A stretch of 64,000 nucleotides of DNA, from positions 85,233 through 149,232 of the forward strand of contig CAVSGL010000006.1 in assembly GCA_963727465.1 (NCBI GenBank), read 5' to 3'. The stretch is from VRUE01 sp963727465 (GTDB lineage: Bacteria; Actinomycetota; Thermoleophilia; Solirubrobacterales; 70-9). Position numbers and translations under genes: made by a program. Shown here one piece after another: positions 26,759-35,211 of the stretch (positions are counted from its first letter, which is position 1; the number at the start of each line of letters is the position of its first letter). The notes under the pieces were generated by a model that was given only the letters and a program-made list of their open reading frames with translations, searched no databases and was not told where the DNA came from.

Positions 26759-28111
26759 ATGCGCCGTGCGATGTCGATCGCGCTGCTCCTGCTGACGGGG
26801 GTCGCGCTCACCGCCACCAGCGCCGCCTCGGCGAGCTCCAGCTTCATCGACGTCTCGCCTCGCAGGGTCGAGGCCGGCACGCACGTGACGATCCACGGCA
26901 TCCTCCGCGGCGGCTGCCCGGTGGGCTCGCAGGTCACCCTCTACTCGCGCGCCTTCGCCGAAATAACGGATGAGGAATTCGCCGGCGTGCCGGCGCTGAC
27001 GACGGTGCTGGCAAGCAACCACATGTTCAACGTCGAAGTGAAGATCTCCAAGGAAGTCCGCCCCGGCTCCTACACGGTCGGCGGCCGCTGCGGCGGCGGC
27101 AACTTCGGTCACACGCAACTGCGGGTGACCAACGCCGCGTTTTCGGTCCGCCCGATGATCGCCTTCGTCCGCGGCACCGCCCGCTCGGGCCCCAGTGTCT
27201 GGGTGGCCAACGCAAGGGGTCGCCATGCTCGCCGGCTCGGGCGCGGCGCGCAGCCGCTGCTGTCGCCGAACGGCCAGTCCGTCGCCTTCGTGCGATTCGC
27301 CAGGCGCGGCGCCCGGCCGCTGATCGTGCGCGCGACCCGCGGTCGCGGCGTGCGGCGCTTCTTCGGCGGGCCCCAGCACGCCCAGGCCACGCCGCTCGCC
27401 TGGTCGCCCAACTCGCGCTACCTCGCCGTCGCGGTGTCCAACCGGTCGGGGGGTCGCAACGTCCTCATCGTCATCGACCTGTTCAGAAACGGCCGCAGCG
27501 AAACCGTGGCCCGCGGCCTGACCCAGGGCGCCAGCTTCGCGCCGGAAATCCCCGGCAAGCTCGTCTTCGGTTCGAGCGGGTCGCCGTCGCCGTCGGCCCC
27601 GGTCGATCTCTACACGGCGCGCGCCTTCAGCCGCGAAGGGGTCGCACGGCTGACCGACGACGGGCGCAGCCTCAACCCGGTCTGGGGGCGCCAGGGGATC
27701 GTCTTCGACCACGAGCGCCTGCGCGGGGGCGACGCGCCCGAATACCAGCTCGTCCTCCTGCGGGGCAACGAGACGACCCAGATCACCGACCTCCACCCCG
27801 GCGCCCTGCTCAGCGGCCTGGTCCCGCTCGCGGTCTCCGCCGACGGCGAGCACCTGGTGGCCTCCTACGTCGGCCAGGACACCTCGCAGGCGTGGGCGGT
27901 CGACCTGGTCAGCCACGAAGCCCGCCGCCTCACCCACGGCCGCGCCGCCGTCACCGGCTGGGGCATCTCCGCCGACGGCGAAAGCGCCCTGGTCGAAATC
28001 GGCGGCTTCCTCGCGCCGCCGTCGCGCGGCCGGATCGCGACGCTGCCGTTCGGCGGCGGCCGCGCCCGGGTCCTGATCCGCCACGGCGGCAGCCCGAGCT
28101 GGAACCGCTGA
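26759..28111 (+). CDS. Secreted TolB-like beta-propeller protein
   Basis: The 450-residue protein has a signal peptide (MRRAMSIALLLLTGVALTAT, cleavage near ASA-SS), an N-terminal Ig-like domain (about 30-125) and a C-terminal propeller with PD40-type blades: QPLLSPNGQSVAFVRFARRG, PLAWSPNSRYLAVAV, LAVSADGEHLVASY and GWGISADGESALVEI. TolB-like propellers bind proteins or carbohydrates and rarely catalyse. TAACCT ends 8 nt before the ATG, so the start may be leaderless. The following gene begins 26 bp downstream. Confidence 0.78.
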   Translation: MRRAMSIALLLLTGVALTATSAASASSSFIDVSPRRVEAGTHVTIHGILRGGCPVGSQVTLYSRAFAEITDEEFAGVPALTTVLASNHMFNVEVKISKEVRPGSYTVGGRCGGGNFGHTQLRVTNAAFSVRPMIAFVRGTARSGPSVWVANARGRHARRLGRGAQPLLSPNGQSVAFVRFARRGARPLIVRATRGRGVRRFFGGPQHAQATPLAWSPNSRYLAVAVSNRSGGRNVLIVIDLFRNGRSETVARGLTQGASFAPEIPGKLVFGSSGSPSPSAPVDLYTARAFSREGVARLTDDGRSLNPVWGRQGIVFDHERLRGGDAPEYQLVLLRGNETTQITDLHPGALLSGLVPLAVSADGEHLVASYVGQDTSQAWAVDLVSHEARRLTHGRAAVTGWGISADGESALVEIGGFLAPPSRGRIATLPFGGGRARVLIRHGGSPSWNR

Positions 28112-28137
28112 CCAGGCCGGCGGTATCGTCGGGCGCC

Positions 28138-28818
28138 ATGACTGACGGGAGCTCGGTGGCGCTGTCGTGGAGCGGGGGCAAGGACTCCGCCCTGGGGCTC
28201 TGGACGCTGCGGCGGGAAGGGGTCGAGCCGGCGGCGCTGCTGACCACGCTGACCGAGGACCACGACCGGATCAGCATGCATGGCGTGCGCGGCGAGCTGC
28301 TGCGGGCGCAGGCCGCGGGGGTCGGCGTCGAGCTGGTCGAGATCGGCATCCCGGCGAGCTGCCCGAACGAGGTCTACGAGCAGCGCATGGCCGACGCGCT
28401 CGCCTCTCCCCCGCTCGCCGACGTCGATGCGATCGCCTTCGCCGACCTCCACCTCGAGGACATCCGGGCCTACCGCGAAGCGCGCCTGGCCGGCAGGCGC
28501 GAGGCGCTCTTCCCGGTCTGGGGGCGCGACACGGGCGCGCTCGCGCGCGAGTTCGTCGACGCCGGCTTCGCCGCGACGCTCGTCTGCGTCGATCCAGGTC
28601 AGATCGACCCCTCCTTCGTCGGTCGCCGCTTCGATCGCGGCCTGCTCGCCGACCTGCCGGCGGGCGCCGACCCCTGTGGCGAGAACGGCGAGTTCCACAC
28701 CTTCGTCCACGCCGGCCCGATCTTCGAGCGGCCGATCGAGGTCGAGCTCGGCGAGCGGGTGACCCGCGACGGCTTCGCCTTCCAGGACCTCGTCCCCGCC
28801 GGCCGCGCGATCGCCTAG
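28138..28818 (+). CDS. Dph6-like ATP-binding protein (adenine nucleotide alpha hydrolase superfamily)
   Basis: The 226-residue protein has the PP-loop motif LSWSGGKDSALGLW near the N-terminus, AIAFADLHLEDIRAYREA, and GENGEFHTFVHAGPIF, the signature of the diphthine-ammonia-ligase-like group. Bacteria do not make diphthamide, so this member probably catalyses an ATP-dependent amidation or related reaction on another substrate. TATCGT ends 8 nt before the ATG, suggesting a leaderless transcript. Confidence 0.85.
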   Translation: MTDGSSVALSWSGGKDSALGLWTLRREGVEPAALLTTLTEDHDRISMHGVRGELLRAQAAGVGVELVEIGIPASCPNEVYEQRMADALASPPLADVDAIAFADLHLEDIRAYREARLAGRREALFPVWGRDTGALAREFVDAGFAATLVCVDPGQIDPSFVGRRFDRGLLADLPAGADPCGENGEFHTFVHAGPIFERPIEVELGERVTRDGFAFQDLVPAGRAIA

Positions 28819-28829
28819 GCTGCCCGCCG

Positions 28830-29342
28830 ATGAAAAAGCTCGCCCGCCCCCGTCTGCTCGTCCCCGCCGCCCTCGCGATCGGGATCGCGCTCGGAGCGCT
28901 GATCCCGGCCGCGTTCGGCGACTCGGCGAAGGCGCCGACCGCAATCCGCAACGCGCTCGCGCAGACCAGCAAGGTCCAGGGCGCGCCGAAGCGGACGCTG
29001 GTCCTCAGCCGCGTGGTCGTCCAGCCGGGCGCCAAGCTGGCGACCCACCATCACCGCGGCACTCAGGTCGCCCGCATCCAGTCCGGCGCCCTGCGCTACA
29101 CCGTGCGCCGGGGCTCGGTCACGGTCAAGCGCGGCGAATCCGACGACCACCCGCAGACCGTGCGCAAGATCAAGCCCGGCAAGACCGGCACCCTGCACGC
29201 CGGCGAGTGGATCGTCGAGCAGCCCTCCGACGTGCACGAAGCCGCGAACAAGACGCCGAAGCCCGTGGTGATCTACCTGGCGACGCTGCTCGAAACGGGT
29301 GCGCCGGCGGCGACGCCGGTCACGCTGCCGCCCGGGAGCTGA
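28830..29342 (+). CDS. Secreted cupin-domain protein
   Basis: The 170-residue protein starts with a signal or anchor sequence (LLVPAALAIGIALGALIPAA). A single cupin follows: LSRVVVQPGAKLATHHHRGT carries the metal-binding His cluster, and GEWIVEQPSDVHEAANKTPK supplies the second motif. Cupins bind metals and small ligands; the reaction here is unknown. TAGGCT ends 8 nt before the ATG. The start lies 11 bp after the Dph6-like gene, yet it appears to have its own promoter. Confidence 0.75.
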   Translation: MKKLARPRLLVPAALAIGIALGALIPAAFGDSAKAPTAIRNALAQTSKVQGAPKRTLVLSRVVVQPGAKLATHHHRGTQVARIQSGALRYTVRRGSVTVKRGESDDHPQTVRKIKPGKTGTLHAGEWIVEQPSDVHEAANKTPKPVVIYLATLLETGAPAATPVTLPPGS

Positions 29343-29374
29343 GCGCGACGACCGGCTGGTCGGCGATACGGCCG

Positions 29375-29536
29375 GTGCTGGTCGGCTTCCTGCTCGCCGC
29401 CGATGCCTTCGTCGTCGCCGCACTCGCGATCGCCCGCCCCGGCGGCTGGCTGCCTCCCATCGTCGCCTTCGGGGTCATCCTGCTCGGCCTGATCTGGTTC
29501 CAGGCCTGGGCGCTGCGCCACCGCGACGACGACTGA
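29375..29536 (+). CDS. Small two-helix membrane protein
   Basis: From GTG 29375 the product is about 53 residues with two hydrophobic helices (VLVGFLLAADAFVVAALAIA and PPIVAFGVILLGLIWFQAWA) and a charged end (RHRDDD). The frame is open further back into the cupin gene, but no ATG lies there, so the exact start is unsure. The role is unknown. A hairpin follows 10 bp after the stop. Confidence 0.45.
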   Translation: MLVGFLLAADAFVVAALAIARPGGWLPPIVAFGVILLGLIWFQAWALRHRDDD

Positions 29537-29545
29537 GCTCCCCGG

Positions 29546-29583
29546 TGAACGCTTCGCCCACGAATACGGTGGCAAAGCGTTCA
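29546..29583. terminator. Bidirectional hairpin terminator
   Basis: TGAACGCTT is inverted as AAGCGTTCA, with inner complementarity GCCCAC/GTGGC. It lies between the rightward small membrane gene and the leftward DUF2252 gene. Confidence 0.7.
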
Positions 29584-29587
29584 GCCA

Positions 29588-30997
29588 TCAAGGCGTCTCG
29601 GCCTCGATGCGACCGGCGTCGGCGGCGGCCCGCAGGGCTTCGTAGTCGCGCTCGCTCTGGTCGGCGTAGGTCTCGGCGAATCGCGTCATCGCGCGGTCGA
29701 ACGCCTCGCCCTTGCCGAGGTAGGCGGCGATCGCGACGCGGTCGCCGCCGCGGGCATGGGCGTGGGCCAGGGTGAGGCCGCAGATCTCGGCGTACACGGC
29801 GAGACCGCGGGCGTCCATCTGCTCGACCTTGGCCGAGGCCTTCCAGTCCCAGAGCTGGCGCACGTAGAAGTCGCGGTGCGCTCCGTCGAGCCCCTCGACC
29901 CGCACCCAGCCAAGCATGACGTCGCTGGCCGCCTGCATCAGCCGCTGCCCCTCGACGACCCGCTCGCCCTGGAGCTCGAAGCGGCTCGGCGCCGCGTAGG
30001 GCTCGAGCACCGAGCGCTGCGCCTCCTTGATCTGGAGGAAGAGCGGGTCGCTCGCGTCGCGGCCGAGCATCAGCGCGATCCAGGCGCGCGTGCCGACGCT
30101 GCCGACGCCGACGACCTTGAAGGCGACGTCGACCAGGCGGTAGCCGTCGAACACGGCGCGGTGCTCGATGTCGAGCGAGTCGCGGTAGTCGGAGAGCACC
30201 CGCCGCACCACCGCCTCGACATCGGCGCCGGGAGCCTCCTCGGCCGCCAGCTCCTCCGCCCGCGCGATCAACGGCGGGTCGCTGGCGATCCGCAGCTCGC
30301 CGTCCACCACCTCGGTCAGCTTGGCGAAGGCGCGCTCGCTGTCCTTCGCCTTGGCCTTGGCCACGCCGCGTTCGAAGCGGCGGCGCTGCCTGCCGCCGAC
30401 GACGTCCCCCCAGCGCGCGGCGATCGACTCGGCGTCGAGATGCTGATACCAGGACTCGAGGTTGCCCATCTTCGCCAGCCGTCGCATCGCCTCGCGGTAC
30501 TCGCGCGCGGCGGCGGCGACGATCGCGCGCCGCTCGCGCCTGCCGCAGCCGCGCTCGCGGCCGGCCAGCGAAAAGCTGGCGACGAGCCGCTTCACGTCCC
30601 ACTCCCAGGGCCCCGGCAGCGTCTCGTCGAAGTCGTTGAGGTCGAAGACGAGCCGTCGCTCCGGCGAGGCGTAGCCGCCGAAGTTGGAGAGGTGGGCGTC
30701 GCCGCAGAGCTGGGTCTCGAAGCCCGAGCGGGGCGCGCCGGCGAGGTCGGCCGCCATAACCGCCGCGGCGCCACGGTAGAAGGCGAAGGGCGAGACCAGC
30801 ATGCGGCCGTAGCGCAGCGGCACCAGGCGACCGACGCGCGAGGCGGCCTGGCGCTCGAGCAGGTCGACCGGGTCGGGGCGGTCGGCGGCGGGGCGCCAGG
30901 CGCCGTGGCTCGAGCGCGGCGCGAGCTTGCGCGCCGCCCTGCCGGCGGCGACTCGCTCTTGCGGTGAGCCGGGATGGCGCTGAATCGAGGCGTCGAT
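29588..30997 (-). CDS. DUF2252 family protein (kinase-like fold)
   Basis: The product of about 470 residues has strong DUF2252 features: PVDLLERQAASRVGRLVPLR, YGRMLVSPFAFYRGAAAVMA, FETQLCGDAHLSNFGGYASP, RRLVFDLNDFDETLPGPWEW and DVKRLVASF. The G-D-x-H-x-x-N and D-F-D-E residues resemble the catalytic loop and Mg-binding site of aminoglycoside-phosphotransferase-like kinases, so a phosphotransfer role is possible but unproven. The frame is open upstream through the MFS gene, and no ATG, GTG or TTG exists near the expected N-terminus, so the start given here is nominal. Confidence 0.75.
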   Translation of the reverse strand: MDASIQRHPGSPQERVAAGRAARKLAPRSSHGAWRPAADRPDPVDLLERQAASRVGRLVPLRYGRMLVSPFAFYRGAAAVMAADLAGAPRSGFETQLCGDAHLSNFGGYASPERRLVFDLNDFDETLPGPWEWDVKRLVASFSLAGRERGCGRRERRAIVAAAAREYREAMRRLAKMGNLESWYQHLDAESIAARWGDVVGGRQRRRFERGVAKAKAKDSERAFAKLTEVVDGELRIASDPPLIARAEELAAEEAPGADVEAVVRRVLSDYRDSLDIEHRAVFDGYRLVDVAFKVVGVGSVGTRAWIALMLGRDASDPLFLQIKEAQRSVLEPYAAPSRFELQGERVVEGQRLMQAASDVMLGWVRVEGLDGAHRDFYVRQLWDWKASAKVEQMDARGLAVYAEICGLTLAHAHARGGDRVAIAAYLGKGEAFDRAMTRFAETYADQSERDYEALRAAADAGRIEAETP

Positions 30998-30999
30998 CC

Positions 31000-32616
31000 C
31001 TAGACGGTAGCGGCGCGCGGCGGATCGGACCCGGTCTGTAGCTGCTCGAAGCGCTGCGTCGGCAGTCGCCGCGCGGGCCAGAACGAGGCGACGACGAGGA
31101 AGCCGGCGAAGAGGAAGGCGAGCTTGAGCGCGTTCAGCTGCGCGTCTTCGTAATGGCCGACGAGGGCGTCGCTGGTCGGCCGGTCGAGGCCGGCGGCTTC
31201 GGCGCCCGCCCTCACCTCCGAGGCGGGAACGAAGCTGCCGCCGGCGCTGAGCTGCACTTCGAGCTGCCTGGAGACGTCCCTGGAGATGCTCGGGTCGCCG
31301 GCGACGTTCGCCGTGAAGGCGCCGATCAGGCCGCTGATCACGATCGCGCCGAGCAGCGCCGTGCCCAGCGAGGAGCCGAGCTGCTGGGCGGTGTTCTGCA
31401 AGCCGCCCGCCTCGCTGCGGTCGTCGTCGCCGACCGAGGACTGGACGACGTTGCCGAGCTGGGAGACGATCAGGCCCATGCCGATCCCCAGCACCGCGGT
31501 CGCGGCGAGGAAGGCGCCGCTGTCGAGTTCGGGCTCGATCGTGCCCAGCAGCATCACGATCGCGACCAGCACGATCAACAGCCCGAGGCGGACCAGCGGG
31601 CGCGGCGCGAACCGCTTCGCCAGCGCCGAGCCGGCGATCGCGGCGAGGAAGAGCCCGACCGAGGCGGGCAACATCTGCACGCCGGTCTCCAGCGCGTCGA
31701 GCCCCTGGACGATCTGGAGGTAGAGCGGGATCGTGAAGAAGATCCCCATCAGGATCAGGTTCTGGGCGAGCAGCATCGAGACGCCGCCGCGCAGCGAGCG
31801 GATGCCGAGCAGGCGGAAGTGGACGAGCGGTTCGAGCCCGCCCTGCTCGCGCCGCCGCTCCCAGGCGCGGAAGCCGCCGAGGACCAGCGCCCCGGCGGCG
31901 ATCACGAACGGGGTCAGGGCGAAGCCGAAGGGCTCGATCGGGGAGTCGCGCGGCGCCAGCCAGCCCCAGTTGCTCGCCTGGAGCACGCCGAAGACGATCA
32001 GCGCCAGACCGGCGGCGGAGAGCGCGCCCCCGGCCCAGTCGAGGCTCGGCGCCGGCCCCTCGCGCTCGGGCTCGCGGATCAGCCGCGTGCCGAGCAGGAT
32101 GCCGATCGCGACGACGACCTCGCCGACGAAGACGAGCCGCCAGGTGAAGTCGGTGGTCATCCAGCCGCCGAGGATCGGGCCGACCGCGATGCCGGCGCCG
32201 GCGACGCCGCCGAGCACGCCGTAGGCGAGCGCCCGCTCGCCGCCCCTGTAGTTGCCGGCGACGAGCGCCACCAGCGCCGGCAGGACGAGCGCCGCGCCGA
32301 TCCCCTCGAGGATCGACCAGCCGAGCATCAGGCTGGGCACGCTCCAGGAGGCGGCGGTGAGGGCCGAGCCGCTGCCGTAGATGACGAGCCCGACCGCGAA
32401 GGCGCGACGGCGGCCCCAGATGTCGCCGAGCTTGCCGCCGGTCAGCATCAGGCCGGCCATGACCAGCGCGTAGAGGGCGATCACCAGCTGGATCGTCGTC
32501 ACGGTCGTGTCGAAGTCTTCGACCAGCTGCGAGATCGCGACGTTCATCACCGCCTGGTCGAGGACCATCAGGAACTGGGCGGCGCCGAGCACCGCGAGCA
32601 CACCCCACTTGGCCAC
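31000..32616 (-). CDS. MFS transporter, DHA2 (EmrB/QacA) family
   Basis: The protein of about 538 residues has 14 predicted membrane helices and the family motifs: motif D1-like VLDQAVMNVAISQLVEDF in helix 1, motif A GGKLGDIWGRRRAFAVGLVI, and motif C GAGIAVGPILGGWMTTDFTW in helix 5, typical of drug/H+ antiporters. It probably exports lipophilic or cationic compounds. GTG 32616 was chosen over the TTG at 32658 because the TTG would overlap the divergent dtd gene. The extra loop near the C-terminus (RDVSRQLEVQLSAGGSFVPA) is common in this family. Confidence 0.88.
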   Translation of the reverse strand: MAKWGVLAVLGAAQFLMVLDQAVMNVAISQLVEDFDTTVTTIQLVIALYALVMAGLMLTGGKLGDIWGRRRAFAVGLVIYGSGSALTAASWSVPSLMLGWSILEGIGAALVLPALVALVAGNYRGGERALAYGVLGGVAGAGIAVGPILGGWMTTDFTWRLVFVGEVVVAIGILLGTRLIREPEREGPAPSLDWAGGALSAAGLALIVFGVLQASNWGWLAPRDSPIEPFGFALTPFVIAAGALVLGGFRAWERRREQGGLEPLVHFRLLGIRSLRGGVSMLLAQNLILMGIFFTIPLYLQIVQGLDALETGVQMLPASVGLFLAAIAGSALAKRFAPRPLVRLGLLIVLVAIVMLLGTIEPELDSGAFLAATAVLGIGMGLIVSQLGNVVQSSVGDDDRSEAGGLQNTAQQLGSSLGTALLGAIVISGLIGAFTANVAGDPSISRDVSRQLEVQLSAGGSFVPASEVRAGAEAAGLDRPTSDALVGHYEDAQLNALKLAFLFAGFLVVASFWPARRLPTQRFEQLQTGSDPPRAATV

Positions 32617-32640
32617 GGCGGAAAAGCTAGCGTGGTCGGC

Positions 32641-33057
32641 GTGAGAGCGCTGGTGCAACGGGTCAGCCAGGCGGCGGTCGACGTCGAGGGCGAGCGGGTG
32701 GCGCAGATCGGCCCGGGGATGGTCGTCCTGCTCGGCGTCGGGCGCGAGGACGGCGAGGCCGAGGCCGACCGGCTCGCCGACAAGGTCCGCGCGCTGCGCA
32801 TCTTCGACGACCCCGAGGGCCGGATGAACGAGCCGCTCGGCGAGCGCGAGGTCCTCTGCGTCAGCCAGTTCACGCTCTATGGCGATGCCCGCAAGGGCAA
32901 TCGCCCCAGCTACGTCGCGGCGGCGCCGGGCGAGCGGGCCGAGCCGCTGTACGAGCGTTTCTGCGAGCGGCTCGGGGCGAAACGCGGCGTGTTCGGCGCC
33001 TGCATGGGCGTCGCCCTGGTCAACGACGGCCCCGTGACCCTGATGGTCGAGGTTTGA
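32641..33057 (+). CDS. dtd: D-aminoacyl-tRNA deacylase
   Basis: The 138-residue protein begins MRALVQRVSQAAVDVEGERV and contains VLCVSQFTLYGDARKGNRPS and GVALVNDGPVTLMVEV, matching the two DTD active-site motifs (SQFTL and the conserved NDGPVT; the cross-subunit Gly-cisPro varies as GPV). It removes D-amino acids and misacylated Gly from tRNAs. TAGCGT ends 7 nt before the GTG, a likely leaderless start. Length is normal for the family. Confidence 0.95.
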   Translation: MRALVQRVSQAAVDVEGERVAQIGPGMVVLLGVGREDGEAEADRLADKVRALRIFDDPEGRMNEPLGEREVLCVSQFTLYGDARKGNRPSYVAAAPGERAEPLYERFCERLGAKRGVFGACMGVALVNDGPVTLMVEV

Positions 33058-33071
33058 TTGGCTCTCGATCG

Positions 33072-33473
33072 ATGGGCGCCGCCGAGAACAAGGACCTGGT
33101 CCGCCGCTTCTACGCAGAGGCGATCAACGGCCGCGACCTCGACGCGGTCGACCGCCTGCTGAGCGAGGACTTCAGCCACGACGACGAAAGGCGCGGGCGG
33201 GCCGGACAGCGGGCGGCGGTCGCCGCCTTCCTCGATGGCTTCTCCGACCTGCGCAACGAGATCCTGCTGATCCTCGCCGAGGACGACCTCGTCGCCGCCC
33301 ACCAGCGCTGGACCGGCACGCAGGACGGTGAGTTCCTCGGTTTCGCAGCCAGCGGCCGACAGGTCGAGTTCAGCTCGACCGCGGTGCTGCGCGTCGCCGG
33401 CGGCCTGATCGTCGCCGCCTGGGACGAGGTCGACATGCTCGGCCTCACCCAACAGCTCGGCGCCGCCGGGTAG
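33072..33473 (+). CDS. SnoaL-like / ester cyclase family protein
   Basis: The 133-residue protein reads KDLVRRFYAEAINGRDLDAV, VAAFLDGFSDLRNEILLILA, VAAHQRWTGTQDGEFLGFAA and VLRVAGGLIVAAWDEVDMLG, a complete SnoaL-like ester-cyclase fold. It resembles the truncated gene at 1654, but there the C-terminal strands are missing. The substrate is unknown. ATG 33072 gives the normal family start; it lies 15 bp after dtd. Confidence 0.82.
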   Translation: MGAAENKDLVRRFYAEAINGRDLDAVDRLLSEDFSHDDERRGRAGQRAAVAAFLDGFSDLRNEILLILAEDDLVAAHQRWTGTQDGEFLGFAASGRQVEFSSTAVLRVAGGLIVAAWDEVDMLGLTQQLGAAG

Positions 33474-33482
33474 GCCGGCCGC

Positions 33483-33776
33483 TCAGCGCTGGGCGTTGAG
33501 GCTGAACTGCACCTGGCCGTCCGCCACGGTCGCGTCGAGCTGTTTGTCGTCGAGCATCTCGGCCGCCGCGGGCTCGAGCCTGACCTCGACGTCCTCGCCC
33601 TCGACAACCTGATCCTCGGCCGGCGCATCGTCGACGATCGACACCGCGAGCCCGGTGGCGGCATCGCCGTCGGGGCTCTGCTGGGCGCTGATCCTGAACG
33701 AGGCGTCGTCGGAGACCCCGTCTGACGCGAGGATGCCGCGGATCGCCTCTTCTGCCTGGTCGGTGAGCTCGAGCAT
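33483..33776 (-). CDS. HesB/IscA-like protein lacking cysteines
   Basis: The 97-residue protein begins MLELTDQAEEAIRGILASDG and ends in a beta-rich region (FRISAQQSPDGDAATGLAVS, LDATVADGQVQFSL) with the layout of the HesB/IscA (A-type Fe-S carrier) fold. It has no Cys at all, so it cannot bind an Fe-S cluster in the usual way. Such cysteine-free homologues are known in actinobacteria without a set function. AGGAGCAGCC precedes the ATG. It is convergent with the SnoaL gene, with 9 bp between. Confidence 0.7.
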   Translation of the reverse strand: MLELTDQAEEAIRGILASDGVSDDASFRISAQQSPDGDAATGLAVSIVDDAPAEDQVVEGEDVEVRLEPAAAEMLDDKQLDATVADGQVQFSLNAQR

Positions 33777-33921
33777 GGCTGCTCCTCCCTACTGGTTTGC
33801 GGAACCATCGGGCTACCCAGGGACGAAAACAGGAAACATCCCTACGCTCCGCAGTCGAGCTTTTCATCGGATAGCGGGGAAAACCTCGACCGCAGGGGGT
33901 GGGGTTGAGAGAATCGCCGCG

Positions 33922-34422
33922 ATGCCGGTCGCGCTGCGCTTCGAGAACAGCCCCGAGCGGCTCGACGCGCTCGAGCCGCTGTGGAACGCCCTACAGGAGC
34001 ACCATGCGCGGATCAGTCCCACGCTCGGACCGGGACGGCCGGCCCGAGAGCTCGCCGAGGCCTGGTGGGTGCGGCGCTCCAAGTACGAGCGCTGGCTCAA
34101 GGACCCCGAGACCTTCTTCGTCCTGGCCGAGCGCGACGGCGAGCCGGTCGGCTACGCCTTCGTCACCCTCGGCCCGCCCTACGCCTCATGGGCGACCGGC
34201 GACCGGATCGCCGCGCTGGAGACGCTCTCCGTCCTGCCCGAGCACCGCGGCGCCGGCATTGGCGCCGAGTTGATCGCGGCGGTCTGGGACCGCCTCGGCG
34301 AGCGCGGCGTCGAGGACATGGCGATCACCACGACCAGGACGAACGTCGACGCGCGGCGCTTCTACGAGCGCCAGGGCTTCAATGAGGCCTACGTCGTCTT
34401 CCACGGCCGCCGACCCGACTGA
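33922..34422 (+). CDS. GNAT family N-acetyltransferase
   Basis: The 166-residue protein contains the GNAT core: FVLAERDGEPVGYAFVTLGP (strands 2-3), AALETLSVLPEHRGAGIGAE (strand 4 and the R-x-x-G-x-G/A acetyl-CoA loop, here HRGAGIG), and TNVDARRFYERQGFNEAYVV (motif B). It acetylates an amine substrate that cannot be predicted. GAGAAT ends 7 nt before the ATG and may be a weak -10 element of a leaderless transcript. Confidence 0.88.
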   Translation: MPVALRFENSPERLDALEPLWNALQEHHARISPTLGPGRPARELAEAWWVRRSKYERWLKDPETFFVLAERDGEPVGYAFVTLGPPYASWATGDRIAALETLSVLPEHRGAGIGAELIAAVWDRLGERGVEDMAITTTRTNVDARRFYERQGFNEAYVVFHGRRPD

Positions 34423-34435
34423 CGCGGTTGCCTTT

Positions 34436-34858
34436 TCAGCCCTCGTCGAGAAGCCGCACGTCGGCGCCGCACAGCTCGTAGATCGGCTTGGCACGGCGAT
34501 CGAGGCTGACCAGGGTCGCATCCGCATCGCGCGCGGCCAGCGCTATGAGGGCGTCGAAGACGGGCCCTCCCGCCCTGTTCTCGCGACAGAGGAGCTCAAG
34601 GGCTTCCCTGTATGAGCCGGGACGCGGTTGAATCGGCGAGGAGTCGTCGAGGAGCTGGGTGAGGTACTCGAGGACGCCTTGGGGTTCTGCCCGATAGAAG
34701 CCCCGGGGAGCGCTCAGCACAGAGTAGGCCTCCGCCATCGTGTGCGCGACCAAGCGACCGCCGGCCCGCACTTCGGAAACGGCGGCGCCGGCCACATCGT
34801 GGAAGCGGTGATCGGCGACATAGCCGGCCACGAGGACCGAGCTGTCCGGAGCGATCAT
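34436..34858 (-). CDS. PIN-domain toxin (VapC-like ribonuclease)
   Basis: The 140-residue protein has the four acidic PIN residues in order: MIAPDSSVLVAGYVAD (Asp 5), HTMAEAYSVLS (Glu), GGPVFDALIAL (Asp), and TLVSLDRRAKPIY (Asp). PIN toxins cleave RNA in a Mg-dependent way. The gene starts with ATG overlapping the stop of the AbrB-type antitoxin by 4 bp (ATGA), the standard arrangement for such pairs. Confidence 0.9.
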   Translation of the reverse strand: MIAPDSSVLVAGYVADHRFHDVAGAAVSEVRAGGRLVAHTMAEAYSVLSAPRGFYRAEPQGVLEYLTQLLDDSSPIQPRPGSYREALELLCRENRAGGPVFDALIALAARDADATLVSLDRRAKPIYELCGADVRLLDEG

Positions 34859-35100
34859 CGCCGAACACGTTCCAGTTCTTCGCGAACCTTCTCCGGACCA
34901 TGCGGCGGAATACCGAGCTCGATGGAGGGGATGCCGTGCGGTCCCCGGCGCAGCTTCCCCTTCCGTGGGGCGGGCGTCAGCGTCAACCGTTCCCCATCGT
35001 CCAGCGCGATCTCCACCTCGTCGCCTCCCAAGAGATTCAGAGAGGTGCGCAGGTCCTTTGGAATGACAATCCTTCCGGCACTATCAATGGTAGTTCTCAT
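34855..35100 (-). CDS. AbrB/MazE-type antitoxin
   Basis: The 81-residue protein starts MRTTIDSAGRIVIPKDLRTS with a SpoVT/AbrB swapped-hairpin DNA-binding domain (GDEVEIALDDGERLTLTPAP), then a Pro/Glu-rich tail that should wrap the PIN toxin (GPEKVREELERVRR). The ATG at 35100 was chosen over an upstream ATG because this is where the AbrB domain begins. It lies inside an imperfect palindrome, probably the autoregulatory operator. The antitoxin and toxin genes overlap by 4 bp. Confidence 0.88.
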   Translation of the reverse strand: MRTTIDSAGRIVIPKDLRTSLNLLGGDEVEIALDDGERLTLTPAPRKGKLRRGPHGIPSIELGIPPHGPEKVREELERVRR

Positions 35101-35115
35101 ACCATTGAGAGTACC
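35089..35115. promoter_or_regulatory. Imperfect palindrome over the antitoxin start codon
   Basis: GGTA(G)TTCTCA is inverted as TGAGAGTACC with one extra base in the left arm, around TACCAT. It spans the antitoxin ATG and is a likely operator for AbrB-type autorepression. Confidence 0.5.
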
Positions 35116-35211
35116 GCGTGAATTCCCGGGGCGTTGGTCGTCGATCGGAAACATCGCCCGTTCAAGGGCTCGACAGCGAACTCTCTCCCCCCGTCGCGCC
35201 GAAAAAGCGCG

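Noticed and set aside
31153..32640. Long plus-strand frame continuous with dtd, suggesting an N-terminal extension of about 496 residues
   Set aside because: It is antisense to the MFS gene; DTD proteins start exactly at the GTG at 32641, which has its own -10 element.
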